Source: JBOGZD01 sp050697155 (lineage in GTDB: Bacteria; Actinomycetota; Thermoleophilia; Solirubrobacterales; 70-9). Taken from it: a DNA stretch of 18,296 bases. The notes under the pieces are model-generated. The model was not told the origin of the DNA. It saw only the letters and a list, made by a program, of their open reading frames with translations, and did not search any database. Positions 6,927 to 14,185 of this stretch are shown here, in pieces. Within the stretch, counting starts at the first letter, position 1. Each line of letters starts with the position of its first letter. Position numbers and translations under genes: made by a program. The DNA lies in NCBI GenBank assembly GCA_050697155.1, contig JBOGZD010000060.1, forward strand, positions 1 through 18,296. Reading direction: 5' to 3'.

Positions 6927-8116
6927 GCGAGCCGGCGGCGAGAGCCCGGCGACCGCGGATAGACCGCCACGAGATCGCGGGCGGACTCGGCGACGCCGGG
7001 CTGCTGATCCCGCTCGCGGTGGCGATGATCACCCTGAACGGGATCAACGCCACCGCCGCGTTCGTGATCGTGGGGCTCGCCTACGCCGGGACAGCGCTCT
7101 ACTTCCGCGTCCCGGTGCCGGTGCAGCCGCTGAAGGCGTTCGCGGCCGCCGCGATCGCGCTCGGTCTCGGGCCGGAGACCATCGCCGCGGGAGCGATTCT
7201 GATGGCGCTTGCGATGGGGGCGCTGGCGCTCACGGGGCTCGCAGCCTGGCTCGCCGACCGCTTTCCTCTGGTCCTCGTCCGCGGCATCCAGGCCAGCGTC
7301 GCTCTGCTGCTGGCGAAGGCCGCGATCGAGCTCGCCGCCCGGGGCAACTGGGAGGGGCTGCCGGCGATCTCGGGCGCGGCCAGCTTCGCGATCGCCGTCA
7401 CCGCGTGCGCGCTGCTGCTCGCAGCGAGGCGCACCCACCGGTTCCCGGGGGCGCTGATCGTCCTCGGCGCCGGCGTCGCGGTGGGCTTGGCGGTCGGGGG
7501 GTTGCCCTCCGGAATCGAGCTCGGCCCCCAGGCGCCGGCGGTTTCGATGCCCGACGCCGGCGCCTTTGCGACCGCGCTGACGGCACTGGTCATCGCCCAG
7601 CTGCCGCTCACCTTCGGCAACTCGGTGGTCGCCACCGCCGACGCGGAACGCACCTACTTCGGCGCCCGCGCCAGCCGGGTGACGCCCAACCGGCTCGCCG
7701 CCTCGATTGGCGGCTGGAACCTCGCCGCCGGGCTCGCCGGAGGCCTGCCGCTCTGCCACGGGGCCGGTGGCGTCACGGCCCACTACAAGCTCGGCGCCCG
7801 GACCGCGGCGGCGACCCTCTCCGCCGGGCTCGTCTTCTGCGTGCTCGGGCTCGCCCTCGGCGGCTCGCTTCCGGCCCTGCTCCACCTCCTCGCCCCGGGC
7901 GCGCTCGCCGGGATGCTGCTGTTCGTCGCGATCCAGCACGGACTGCTCGCCTCCCGCCTCGAGCGCCGCTCCGATCGGGTGCTCGCCGCCGGGGTCGGCG
8001 TCGTGACCCTGGCCAGCGGCAACCTCGCCATCGGCTTCGCCGCCGGTCTCGCCGTCCTCGGTGCCCGGGCCGCGTGGGAGGCCTCGTACGCTTCTCCCGT
8101 CCCTCGTGGAAGGTGA
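6923..8116 (+). CDS. MOT1-type molybdate transporter
   Basis: A 397-aa polytopic membrane protein with about ten hydrophobic segments, resembling the MOT1 molybdate permeases of plants and bacteria (related to SulP transporters but lacking STAS). Both MOT1 signature regions are present: PVPVQPLKAFAAAAIA at about 64-79, and PLCHGAGGVTAHYKLGARTA at about 276-295. A third segment, LPLTFGNSVVAT, is also typical. It starts with TTG at 6923, overlapping the Mop stop, so the two are coupled. Context (moaA, Mop, DUF6457, MOSC) favours molybdate over sulfate. No ModABC genes are visible, so this could be the cell's molybdate importer, though other loci cannot be excluded. The C-terminal about 20 residues are hydrophilic and unconserved. 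Confidence 0.88.
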   Translation: MSEPAARARRPRIDRHEIAGGLGDAGLLIPLAVAMITLNGINATAAFVIVGLAYAGTALYFRVPVPVQPLKAFAAAAIALGLGPETIAAGAILMALAMGALALTGLAAWLADRFPLVLVRGIQASVALLLAKAAIELAARGNWEGLPAISGAASFAIAVTACALLLAARRTHRFPGALIVLGAGVAVGLAVGGLPSGIELGPQAPAVSMPDAGAFATALTALVIAQLPLTFGNSVVATADAERTYFGARASRVTPNRLAASIGGWNLAAGLAGGLPLCHGAGGVTAHYKLGARTAAATLSAGLVFCVLGLALGGSLPALLHLLAPGALAGMLLFVAIQHGLLASRLERRSDRVLAAGVGVVTLASGNLAIGFAAGLAVLGARAAWEASYASPVPRGR

Positions 8117-8118
8117 GC

Positions 8119-8376
8119 ATGAACGCACGCGAATGGATCGACGCGTTCGCCGCTGAGATCGGCGCCGAGCCGCCGAACGATGACGAGGTCAAGGCGATCC
8201 TCGACCTGGCCGCGGTCGCCGCCCATTCCTCGGAGCGGATCGCGGCGCCGGTCGCCTGCTGGGTCGGCGGCCGCGCCGGTGTCTCGCTGGACGAGCTCCA
8301 GGCTGCGGCGAAGCGGATTGGCGACGAAGCGACGCCCGGCGACGCCGAGGGCGACGCCGCCGGGGGCGGGGGATGA
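8119..8376 (+). CDS. small DUF6457-like protein of the molybdenum operon
   Basis: An 85-aa soluble protein resembling DUF6457, an actinobacterial domain often fused to or encoded near molybdopterin-guanine dinucleotide synthesis genes. Recognisable segments are NAREWIDAFAAEIG, EVKAILDLAAVAAHSSERIAAPVACW and a tail rich in Gly, Ala and acidic residues. The ATG at 8119 has a good ribosome site, GGAAGG, 5 nt upstream. The gene follows the transporter stop by 2 nt and overlaps the MOSC gene (ATG 8373 inside its end, ATGA). Here it stands alone rather than attached to MobA. Its biochemical role is unknown; the context suggests cofactor maturation or handling. Confidence 0.75.
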   Translation: MNAREWIDAFAAEIGAEPPNDDEVKAILDLAAVAAHSSERIAAPVACWVGGRAGVSLDELQAAAKRIGDEATPGDAEGDAAGGGG

Positions 8377-9005
8377 GGGTCGCCGAGCTCTGGCGCTACC
8401 CGGTCAAGTCGCTGCGCGGCGAGCAGCTCGACCGCGTGCGGGTCGACGTCACCGGGATCCCGGGCGACCGCGGGCTTCGCGTCGTAGACGCCCGCGGCAC
8501 GGTGACCGCACGCCGCAAGCGGGCGATGGTCGCGCTGCCCGCGGCAATCGACGACCAGGGCGAGCCGTTGATCGCCGGTCATCGCTGGGGGAGCACCGAG
8601 GCCTCGCAGGCGATCCGCTCGGTCGCGGGCGACGCGGCCCGGGTGGTCGCCGCCGACGATGGACACGACCACGACGGCGCCCCGCTGCTGGTGGTCACCG
8701 ACGGCGGCCTGGCGCAGCTCGGCGCCGACCGCCGGCGGTTTCGACCCAACTTGGTGATCGAGGACACAGACGGGGCAGCGGAGCTCGACTGGGTGGGCCG
8801 CCGACTGAGCATCGGCCGCGTCCGGTTGCACGTCGCGGAGCCCTGCGAGCGCTGTGTGGTGACGACGATCGACCCGGACACGACGGAGGTCGACCCCGAG
8901 GTCCTGCGCCGCACCCGACTCGAGCTCGGCGGGATCATGGGCGTCTATTGCAGCGTCGTGATCCCGGGCGAGATCGCGGTCGGCGATCGGGTCGAGGTGG
9001 TCTGA
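8373..9005 (+). CDS. MOSC-domain protein (molybdenum cofactor binding)
   Basis: A 210-aa protein with a short MOSC N-terminal barrel (MRVAELWRYPVKSLRGE at 1-17) and a C-terminal MOSC domain. The conserved PCERCVVTTIDPDT (P157-C158-E159-R160-C161) contains the cysteine that in MOSC enzymes coordinates the Mo centre or carries sulfur. It ends in GEIAVGDRVEVV, the usual MOSC ending. Relatives include mARC/YcbX-type reductases and the MOSC part of Moco sulfurase; this short form lacks the ferredoxin domain of YcbX and the NifS-like domain of the sulfurase. It is probably a Moco carrier or N-hydroxylated-compound reductase. It overlaps the upstream gene by ATGA and closes the molybdenum operon. 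Confidence 0.88.
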   Translation: MRVAELWRYPVKSLRGEQLDRVRVDVTGIPGDRGLRVVDARGTVTARRKRAMVALPAAIDDQGEPLIAGHRWGSTEASQAIRSVAGDAARVVAADDGHDHDGAPLLVVTDGGLAQLGADRRRFRPNLVIEDTDGAAELDWVGRRLSIGRVRLHVAEPCERCVVTTIDPDTTEVDPEVLRRTRLELGGIMGVYCSVVIPGEIAVGDRVEVV

Positions 9006-9049
9006 CGACCCGCACCGCCGGCGCTAGGGTGGCGACGGCAGGATTCGCC

Positions 9050-9078
9050 TTGACATACCGACCGGAATTTGAGATACA
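9050..9078 (+). promoter_or_regulatory. promoter of the cyclase-tetR operon
   Basis: TTGACA (9050-9055) matches the -35 consensus fully. It is spaced 17 nt from GATACA (9073-9078), a partial -10. This is the only consensus -35 noticed in the window. The start codon is at 9112, with GAAAGG (9100-9105) as its ribosome site. The two repressor-like sites occupy the spacer and the region just after the -10. Confidence 0.6.
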
Positions 9079-9091
9079 TACCGGCTGGTAT
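9055..9091. promoter_or_regulatory. tandem TetR-type operator sites
   Basis: Two related 14-bp sites lie 23 bp apart. Site 1, ATACCGACCGGAAT (9055-9068), has imperfect arms. Site 2, ATACCGGCTGGTAT (9078-9091), has perfect 5-bp arms ATACC/GGTAT around GGCT. Both are preceded by AC, so ACATACCG is directly repeated at 9053 and 9076. They overlap the -35/-10 spacer and the transcription start. The co-transcribed TetR protein is the obvious candidate to bind; that is inference. Confidence 0.65.
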
Positions 9092-9111
9092 CCGAATCTG
9101 AAAGGCGTCCC

Positions 9112-9678
9112 GTGGCCGAGCACACCTTCCTGTTCGCGGACCTCGTCGGCTTCACCGCGCTGACCGACGCCGAGGGCGACGACCGGGCCGCCGACGTCGC
9201 GCTCGGCCTCTACGAGCGGGTCCGCGGCCTCCTCCCCCGGTACGGCGGGGAAGAGCTGAAGACGCTCGGCGATGGGGTGGCGCTGCGTTGCGACGACGCC
9301 GCCAACGGCATCGCCCTGGCGGTGCGCCTGGTCGAGGAGCTCGAGGCCCTCCCGGCGTTCCCACCGGTGCGTGTCGGCGTCCACACCGGGCCGGCGGTAC
9401 AGAGGCAGGGCGAGTGGTACGGGCGGACGGTGAACGTGGCGGCGAGGCTCTGCTCGGCCGCCGCCGGCGGCGAGGCGCTGGTCAGCGAGCAGGCGTGCGG
9501 CGCCGCGGCACGGCTGCCCAAGGTCGAGCTCGGCGAGCGGCGGCTGCACTGGCTGCGCAACGTCACCGAGCCGATCGCGGCCCACGTCGCATCGCCGCGG
9601 TCGGTGCCGGCGTGCGCGATTGCTCGCCGACTGGGCATGCTGCGGCGATCCGACCTCACCGCCCAGGAGGCGGCGTGA
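9112..9678 (+). CDS. single-domain class III adenylate/guanylate cyclase
   Basis: A 188-aa protein that is essentially one class III cyclase homology domain with no sensor, HAMP or membrane part. The two metal-binding aspartates are present: D10 in FLFADLVGFT and D54 in KTLGDGVAL. K50 in ELKTLGDG corresponds to the adenine-selecting lysine. N108 and R112 in GRTVNVAARL are the usual ribose/transition-state residues. The enzyme should therefore be active, probably forming cAMP as a homodimer. The start is GTG 9112 with GAAAGG 6 nt upstream. Its TGA overlaps the GTG of the tetR gene as GTGA, so both are made together behind a promoter with two repressor-like sites. Some relatives use such domains as non-catalytic modules, but nothing is missing here. 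Confidence 0.88.
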   Translation: MAEHTFLFADLVGFTALTDAEGDDRAADVALGLYERVRGLLPRYGGEELKTLGDGVALRCDDAANGIALAVRLVEELEALPAFPPVRVGVHTGPAVQRQGEWYGRTVNVAARLCSAAAGGEALVSEQACGAAARLPKVELGERRLHWLRNVTEPIAAHVASPRSVPACAIARRLGMLRRSDLTAQEAA

Positions 9679-10358
9679 GCCCGATCACCCGCAAGGAGAA
9701 GCAGCAGCGCACGCGCGCGAAGCTGATGCGATCGGCGGGCAGGCTCTTCTGCCGCCACGGGCTCGAGCAGGCGTCCGTCGACGACATCGCCCATGACGCC
9801 GGCTACACCAAGGGCGCCTTCTACTCCAACTTCAAGAGCAAGGAGGAGCTCTTCCTCGCGATGCTCGACGAGAAGTTCGGCGAGGAGATCGAGCGGATCG
9901 AGGCAGCCTTGGAGACCGACGAGACGCCCGACGAGGCCGCGCGGCACGCCGGCGAGGACCTGATCCGCTTCATGCGCTCCGATCCCGAGTGGGAGCGGCT
10001 GTACCTGGAGTTCGTCGCCTACGCCGGCCGCAACGATGACTTTCGCCAGGAGCTGCTCACCCGTTGCCGGGCGATGGACGCGCAGCTCGAGGAGGTCTAC
10101 CGGCGGTGGATGGAGCGGATCGGGATCGAGGCGGCGATCCCGTTGGCCGAGATAACCCGGATGACCTCGATCATGACCCAGGGCTTCCTGATCAGCCAGC
10201 AGATCGACCCCGATCTCGGTGAGGAGCTCTACGGGACGATGCTGGCGGCGTTCTCGCTCGGACTCAAGGAGATGTGGAGGGCGCAGGACCCCGAGGCGGT
10301 GCGGCGCGCCGAGGAGAGGCTCGGGGTGATGGGGCCAACGGCCAGGGGTCGGGCTTGA
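9675..10358 (+). CDS. TetR/AcrR-family transcriptional regulator
   Basis: A 227-aa regulator with an N-terminal TetR helix-turn-helix: RTRAKLMRSAGRLFCRHG, then SVDDIAHDAGYTKGAFYSNF with the recognition helix about residues 45-53, then KSKEELFLAML. The C-terminal ligand/dimer domain (about 65-210) is helical and of normal length; its inducer cannot be told. I set the start at GTG 9675 because AGGAGG ends 4 nt upstream and the codon overlaps the cyclase stop; a longer frame upstream lies over the cyclase gene. It probably represses its own operon through the sites at 9055-9091. The oxidoreductase gene 36 nt downstream might be a second target but has no matching site. Confidence 0.92.
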   Translation: MSPITRKEKQQRTRAKLMRSAGRLFCRHGLEQASVDDIAHDAGYTKGAFYSNFKSKEELFLAMLDEKFGEEIERIEAALETDETPDEAARHAGEDLIRFMRSDPEWERLYLEFVAYAGRNDDFRQELLTRCRAMDAQLEEVYRRWMERIGIEAAIPLAEITRMTSIMTQGFLISQQIDPDLGEELYGTMLAAFSLGLKEMWRAQDPEAVRRAEERLGVMGPTARGRA

Positions 10359-10390
10359 GCGTATCGTCGCCGAGGACGAACGGGCAGGGA

Positions 10391-10396
10391 TAGGAT
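10391..10396 (+). promoter_or_regulatory. -10-like box before the Mo oxidoreductase gene
   Basis: TAGGAT lies 7 nt before an in-frame TTG at 10404 and partly covers the ATG at 10395. If this is the -10, a leaderless message would start at about the TTG, giving a protein three residues shorter. No -35 is evident. Confidence 0.35.
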
Positions 10397-12545
10397 GGTC
10401 CGCTTGGCAGAGGAGAAGGTCACCTACTGCCGGATCTGCGAGCCGCTGTGCGGGATGGTCGCCACGGTCGAGGACGGGACGGTGACCAGGATGCGTCCCG
10501 ACGCCGACCACCCGCTCTCCCGCGGCTTCGCCTGCCCGAAGGGGATCGCGATGACCGAGGTCCAGAACGACCCCGACCGGGTCCTGCACCCGCTGCGCCG
10601 TCGCGAGGACGGCTCGTTCGAGCGCGTCACCTGGCCCGAGGCCCTGGATGAGGTCGGCGAGCGGCTGGGGCGGATCCGCGGCGAGCACGGCGGGGAGGCG
10701 ATCGGCTGGTACATGGGCAACCCGTCGGCGTTCTCCTACTCGCATCCGCTCTGGGTGAAGGCCTTCCTCGACGGCGTCGGCTCCCCCCACTGGTACACGG
10801 CGAGCTCCCAGGACGTCTCCAACCGCTTCGCCGCGAGCGCCTTCCTCTATGGGTCTGCCTTCCTGCTGCCGATCCCCGACCTCGCGCGCACCGACTTCCT
10901 GCTCATGGTAGGCGCCAACCCGCTCGTCTCGCACGGCAGCGTGATGAGCGCGCCGCGGGTCAAGGACGAGCTGCACGCGATCACCGAGCGCGGCGGCCGG
11001 GTGGTGGTGGTCGACCCGCGTCGCTCGGAGACCGCGCGGGCCTTCGAGCACGTCGCGGTCCACCCCGACAGCGACGCCTGGCTGCTGCTCTCGCTGCTGC
11101 AGGTGATCTTCGCCGACGGGCTGGAGGACGGCGACGCGATCGAACGGCAGGCCAGCGGCGTCGAGGCGCTGCGCGACCTCTGCTCCCCGCACCCGCCCGA
11201 GCGGACCGAGGCCAGGACCGGGGTCGCGGCGGCCGAGGTGCGCGCGCTCGCCCGCGACCTCGCCGCCGCCGAGCGCGCCGCCGTCTACGGCCGCACCGGC
11301 TCCTGCCTGGGGCGCAACGGCACCCTGGTCGCCTTCCTGCTCGATGCGCTCAACGCCGTGACGGGCAACCTCGACCGCGAGGGCGGGGCGATGTTCGGCG
11401 ACTCGGCGATCTCCTTCGCCGAGCTGCTCGAGCGCCTCGGCGTCGGGTACGACAACGGCCGCTCGCGGATCGGGGACTTCCCCGAGGTGATCGGGGCGCT
11501 CCCCGCGTCGCTGATGGCGAAGGAGATCACCACCCCCGGCAAGGGCCAGATCCGGGCGCTGTTCGTCTCGGCCGGCAACCCGCTGCTCTCGGTGCCGAAC
11601 GGCGACGAGCTCGAGCGGGCGATGGGCGAGCTCGACCTCTGCGTGGCCATCGACCTCTACGTCTCCGACACGGCCAGGCACGCCGACTTCGTCCTTCCGG
11701 CGACCACCTTCCTCGAGCGCGAGGACTTCCCGCTGCCGTTCCTCGACCTGTTCACGACCCCGTTCATCCAGGCGACCGAGGCGGTGGTCGAGCCGCGCGG
11801 CGAGGCGCGCCAGGAGTGGGAGATCATCGAGGACATCGCCGGGCGGATCGGCGTCGTCCCCTCGAGCGTCTGGGCGCTGAGGGTGCTGGGCCGCCTCGGC
11901 GTAAAACTGTCCCCGCGCCGGCTGGTCGAGCTCGGGATCCGGCTCGGCCCCAAGGGCGACCTGTTCGGGCTCCGCCGCGGCGGCCTGAGCCCGAAGAAGC
12001 TTCGCGAGAACCCCCACGGCCTCGTCCTCGCCGAGCACCTGGCCACCGGCGTGCTCCGGAAGAAGATCCGCCACCGCGACGGCCGGGTGCGCCTCGACCC
12101 GCCCGAGATCCTCGTCGAGGCCGAGCGGCTCGCCGCTGCCAACGGCCACGATCCGGAGTTCCCGCTGCGGATGATCGGGCTGCGCGAGCTGCGCTCGCAC
12201 AACTCGTGGATGCACAACGCCCCGCTGCTGATGCGCGGAGGGCGCACCCACGCCGCCCGCGTTCACCCCGAGGATGCCGAGCGCTTCGGGCTCGCCGACG
12301 GCAAGCCCTGCCGGATCAGCTCCGCCCACGGCTCGATCGAGATCGAGGCCGCGGTCACCGACGAGGTCAAGCCGGGCACGGTCGCCGTCCCGCACGGCTG
12401 GGGCCACCGAGGCGGCGGCTGGACCGTCGCGAACGAGGCGGGCGGCGCGAACGTAAACCTGCTCGCCTCCTCCGACCCCGCCGACCTCGAGCGGCTCGCC
12501 GGGATGGCGTTCCTGAACGGGATCCCGATCAGGGTCGAGCCGTGA
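10395..12545 (+). CDS. molybdopterin-dependent oxidoreductase with [4Fe-4S] cluster
   Basis: A 716-aa DMSO-reductase-superfamily enzyme. The N-terminal Fe4S4 domain has C12-x2-C15-x3-C19-x27-C47 in YCRICEPLCGM...FACPKG. The body contains family segments DFLLMVGANPLVSHGS and VVVVDPRRSETARAFEHV. The C-terminal dinucleotide-binding domain includes HNAPLLMRGGRTHAARVHPEDAERFG and VPHGWGHRGGGW. In FdhF-like relatives a Cys or Sec ligates Mo; the matching stretch here (about 134-142, TASSQDVSN) has none, so Ser or Asp may serve. There is no twin-arginine signal, so it is cytoplasmic. Substrate and redox partner are unknown. The start is ATG 10395 or TTG 10404. It lies close to a cofactor and molybdate operon, and its stop overlaps a lipoprotein gene. 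Confidence 0.88.
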   Translation: MVRLAEEKVTYCRICEPLCGMVATVEDGTVTRMRPDADHPLSRGFACPKGIAMTEVQNDPDRVLHPLRRREDGSFERVTWPEALDEVGERLGRIRGEHGGEAIGWYMGNPSAFSYSHPLWVKAFLDGVGSPHWYTASSQDVSNRFAASAFLYGSAFLLPIPDLARTDFLLMVGANPLVSHGSVMSAPRVKDELHAITERGGRVVVVDPRRSETARAFEHVAVHPDSDAWLLLSLLQVIFADGLEDGDAIERQASGVEALRDLCSPHPPERTEARTGVAAAEVRALARDLAAAERAAVYGRTGSCLGRNGTLVAFLLDALNAVTGNLDREGGAMFGDSAISFAELLERLGVGYDNGRSRIGDFPEVIGALPASLMAKEITTPGKGQIRALFVSAGNPLLSVPNGDELERAMGELDLCVAIDLYVSDTARHADFVLPATTFLEREDFPLPFLDLFTTPFIQATEAVVEPRGEARQEWEIIEDIAGRIGVVPSSVWALRVLGRLGVKLSPRRLVELGIRLGPKGDLFGLRRGGLSPKKLRENPHGLVLAEHLATGVLRKKIRHRDGRVRLDPPEILVEAERLAAANGHDPEFPLRMIGLRELRSHNSWMHNAPLLMRGGRTHAARVHPEDAERFGLADGKPCRISSAHGSIEIEAAVTDEVKPGTVAVPHGWGHRGGGWTVANEAGGANVNLLASSDPADLERLAGMAFLNGIPIRVEP

Positions 12546-13108
12546 GAAGCTCGATCGGCCCCGCGGCCCTCGCCCTGCTGGCCTCGTTCGTCGTCGGATG
12601 TGGCGGCGATGATGACGAGGGGAGCGAGACCACCGATCCGCAGACGTACACGGCCGCCGTCTGCAGCACGCTCGACGGCTGGATCGAGGCGATTCAGACG
12701 GGCGCCGAGGGGGCCACCCAACTTCCCCCCGGGGCGAGCCCGCAAGAGGGCAAGGACTTCATGACGAGCTTCATCGGCGACTCGCTGGCCGAGACGACCT
12801 CGGCCCGCGACGCCCTCGCCGACGCCGGGGCACCCGACGTCGAGGGTGGGCAGGAGATCGCGGATGCGCTCGTCTCGGCGTTCGATGACGCCGTCGCGAT
12901 CTTCGAGCAGGCCGGCGTTGACGCCGAGGCGCTGCCCACCGATTCGCCGCAGGCATTCGACCAGGCCGCGACCGAGATCGGGGACACGACCCAGCAGTCG
13001 CTTGAGGAGGCCGCAACCGTGCTCACCGAGCTTGGGGAGAACCAGGAGCTGAACCGCGCCGCCGAGGACACGGCGGAGTGCCAGGACCTGGCGGCGGCCT
13101 CGGGCTGA
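12542..13108 (+). CDS. putative lipoprotein, acidic and helical
   Basis: A 188-aa protein starting at GTG 12542, which overlaps the stop of the oxidoreductase gene (GTGA). The N terminus has one Arg, a hydrophobic stretch (GPAALALLASFVV) and a lipobox VVGC with C20, followed by GGDDDEGSE, typical of an actinobacterial lipoprotein anchored outside the membrane. The mature part is acidic and Ala-rich, predicted helical. It has two further cysteines, one in AAVCSTLDGW and one in AECQDLA near the C terminus, that could form a disulfide. I do not recognise a named family. Tight coupling to a cytoplasmic Mo enzyme is unexpected and may only reflect compact gene packing. Confidence 0.7.
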   Translation: MRSSIGPAALALLASFVVGCGGDDDEGSETTDPQTYTAAVCSTLDGWIEAIQTGAEGATQLPPGASPQEGKDFMTSFIGDSLAETTSARDALADAGAPDVEGGQEIADALVSAFDDAVAIFEQAGVDAEALPTDSPQAFDQAATEIGDTTQQSLEEAATVLTELGENQELNRAAEDTAECQDLAAASG

Positions 13109-13117
13109 GGCCGCTCA

Positions 13118-13130
13118 GCGCCGCAGGCGC
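13118..13130 (+). terminator. short GC hairpin after the lipoprotein gene
   Basis: GCGCC and GGCGC (5-bp stem, 3-nt loop GCA) lie 10 nt after the lipoprotein stop and before the gnd promoter. There is no T tract, so a terminator role is only possible. Confidence 0.25.
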
Positions 13131-13156
13131 ATCTCGCTGCGAACGGCCGGGAGACC

Positions 13157-13162
13157 TAGTAT
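13157..13162 (+). promoter_or_regulatory. -10 box of gnd, likely leaderless
   Basis: TAGTAT is followed by a 6-nt spacer and GTG 13169. No ribosome site lies between them and no -35 is recognised, consistent with a leaderless message. Confidence 0.5.
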
Positions 13163-13168
13163 CGGCTC

Positions 13169-14185
13169 GTGCAGATCGGGGTGATCGGACTCGGGCGGAT
13201 GGGCGCCAACATCGTGCGCCGCCTGATGCGCGACGGTCACGCCTGTGTCGTGTTCGACATCCACGCAGACGCCGTGGCCGGCTTGGCGCGCGACGGAGCG
13301 ACCGGAGCGGACTCGCTCGACGACCTCGTGGCCAAGCTGGATCCTCCGCGGGCCGTATGGGTGATGGTGCCGGCCGGAGAGGTCACGGAGTCCACCGTGG
13401 CCGAGCTCGGCGGCCGGCTCGAGCCCAATGACGTGATCATCGACGGCGGGAACTCCAACTACCGTGACGACATTCGCCGCGCGGCGGAGCTCGGCGAGCG
13501 CGGAATCCACTACATCGACTGCGGCACCAGCGGCGGCGTCTTCGGCCTCGAGCGCGGCTACTGCCTGATGATCGGCGGTCCGGACGATGCGGTGGCGAGG
13601 CTTGAGCCGATCTTCGCCTCGCTCGCGCCCGGTTTCGAGGCCGCGGCACGCACGCCGGGAAGCCGCGGCGACCCGTCGCCGGCGGAGCATGGCTACCTGC
13701 ACTGCGGCCCCAGCGGCGCCGGTCACTTCGTGAAGATGGTCCACAACGGAATCGAGTACGGGCTCATGGCCGCCTACGCCGAAGGGCTCAACATCCTCCA
13801 CAACGCCGACGCCGGCGCGCGCCGGCGGGAGGCGGACGCCGAGACCGCACCGCTCGAGCACCCCGAGCACTACCGCTACGAGATCGACGTCGCCGAGGTC
13901 GCCGAGCTCTGGCGCCGCGGCAGCGTGGTTGGGTCCTGGCTGCTCGATCTGATCGCCGCCGCGCTGCACGAGTCGCCGACCCTGGAGGAGTTCGAGGGGC
14001 GGGTCTCCGACTCCGGCGAGGGTCGCTGGACCTCGATCGCGGCGATCGAGGAGGGCGTCCCGGCCCCCGTCCTGAGCTCGGCGCTCTACTCGCGCTTCGC
14101 CTCGCGCGGGCTCGACGACTTCGCCGGCAAGGTGCTCTCGGCGATGCGCAAGCAGTTCGGCGGCCACGAGGAGAGGCCGGGCTGA
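13169..14185 (+). CDS. gnd: 6-phosphogluconate dehydrogenase, decarboxylating, short NAD-type
   Basis: A 338-aa enzyme converting 6-phosphogluconate to ribulose 5-phosphate and CO2. It belongs to the short form, about 130 residues less than the E. coli-type enzyme. The Rossmann loop is GLGRMG (7-12). D30 at the end of the second strand (VVFDIH), in place of the NRT of NADP enzymes, suggests NAD preference. DGGNSNYRDD, CGTSGGVFGLERGYCLMIGG and GHFVKMVHNGIEYG carry the substrate site, with catalytic K189 and N193. The start is GTG 13169, 6 nt after TAGTAT. It is followed by pgl, whose start overlaps the gnd stop. It lies with zwf, pgl, rpiA and tkt, which fixes its pathway. Confidence 0.94.
   Translation: MQIGVIGLGRMGANIVRRLMRDGHACVVFDIHADAVAGLARDGATGADSLDDLVAKLDPPRAVWVMVPAGEVTESTVAELGGRLEPNDVIIDGGNSNYRDDIRRAAELGERGIHYIDCGTSGGVFGLERGYCLMIGGPDDAVARLEPIFASLAPGFEAAARTPGSRGDPSPAEHGYLHCGPSGAGHFVKMVHNGIEYGLMAAYAEGLNILHNADAGARRREADAETAPLEHPEHYRYEIDVAEVAELWRRGSVVGSWLLDLIAAALHESPTLEEFEGRVSDSGEGRWTSIAAIEEGVPAPVLSSALYSRFASRGLDDFAGKVLSAMRKQFGGHEERPG

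Noticed and set aside
9210..12407. Open frame of 1065 codons on the minus strand opposite the cyclase, tetR and oxidoreductase genes
   Set aside because: It is antisense to three clear genes, rich in Arg, Asp, His and Pro, has no recognisable motif, and its length follows from stop-poor GC-rich sequence.
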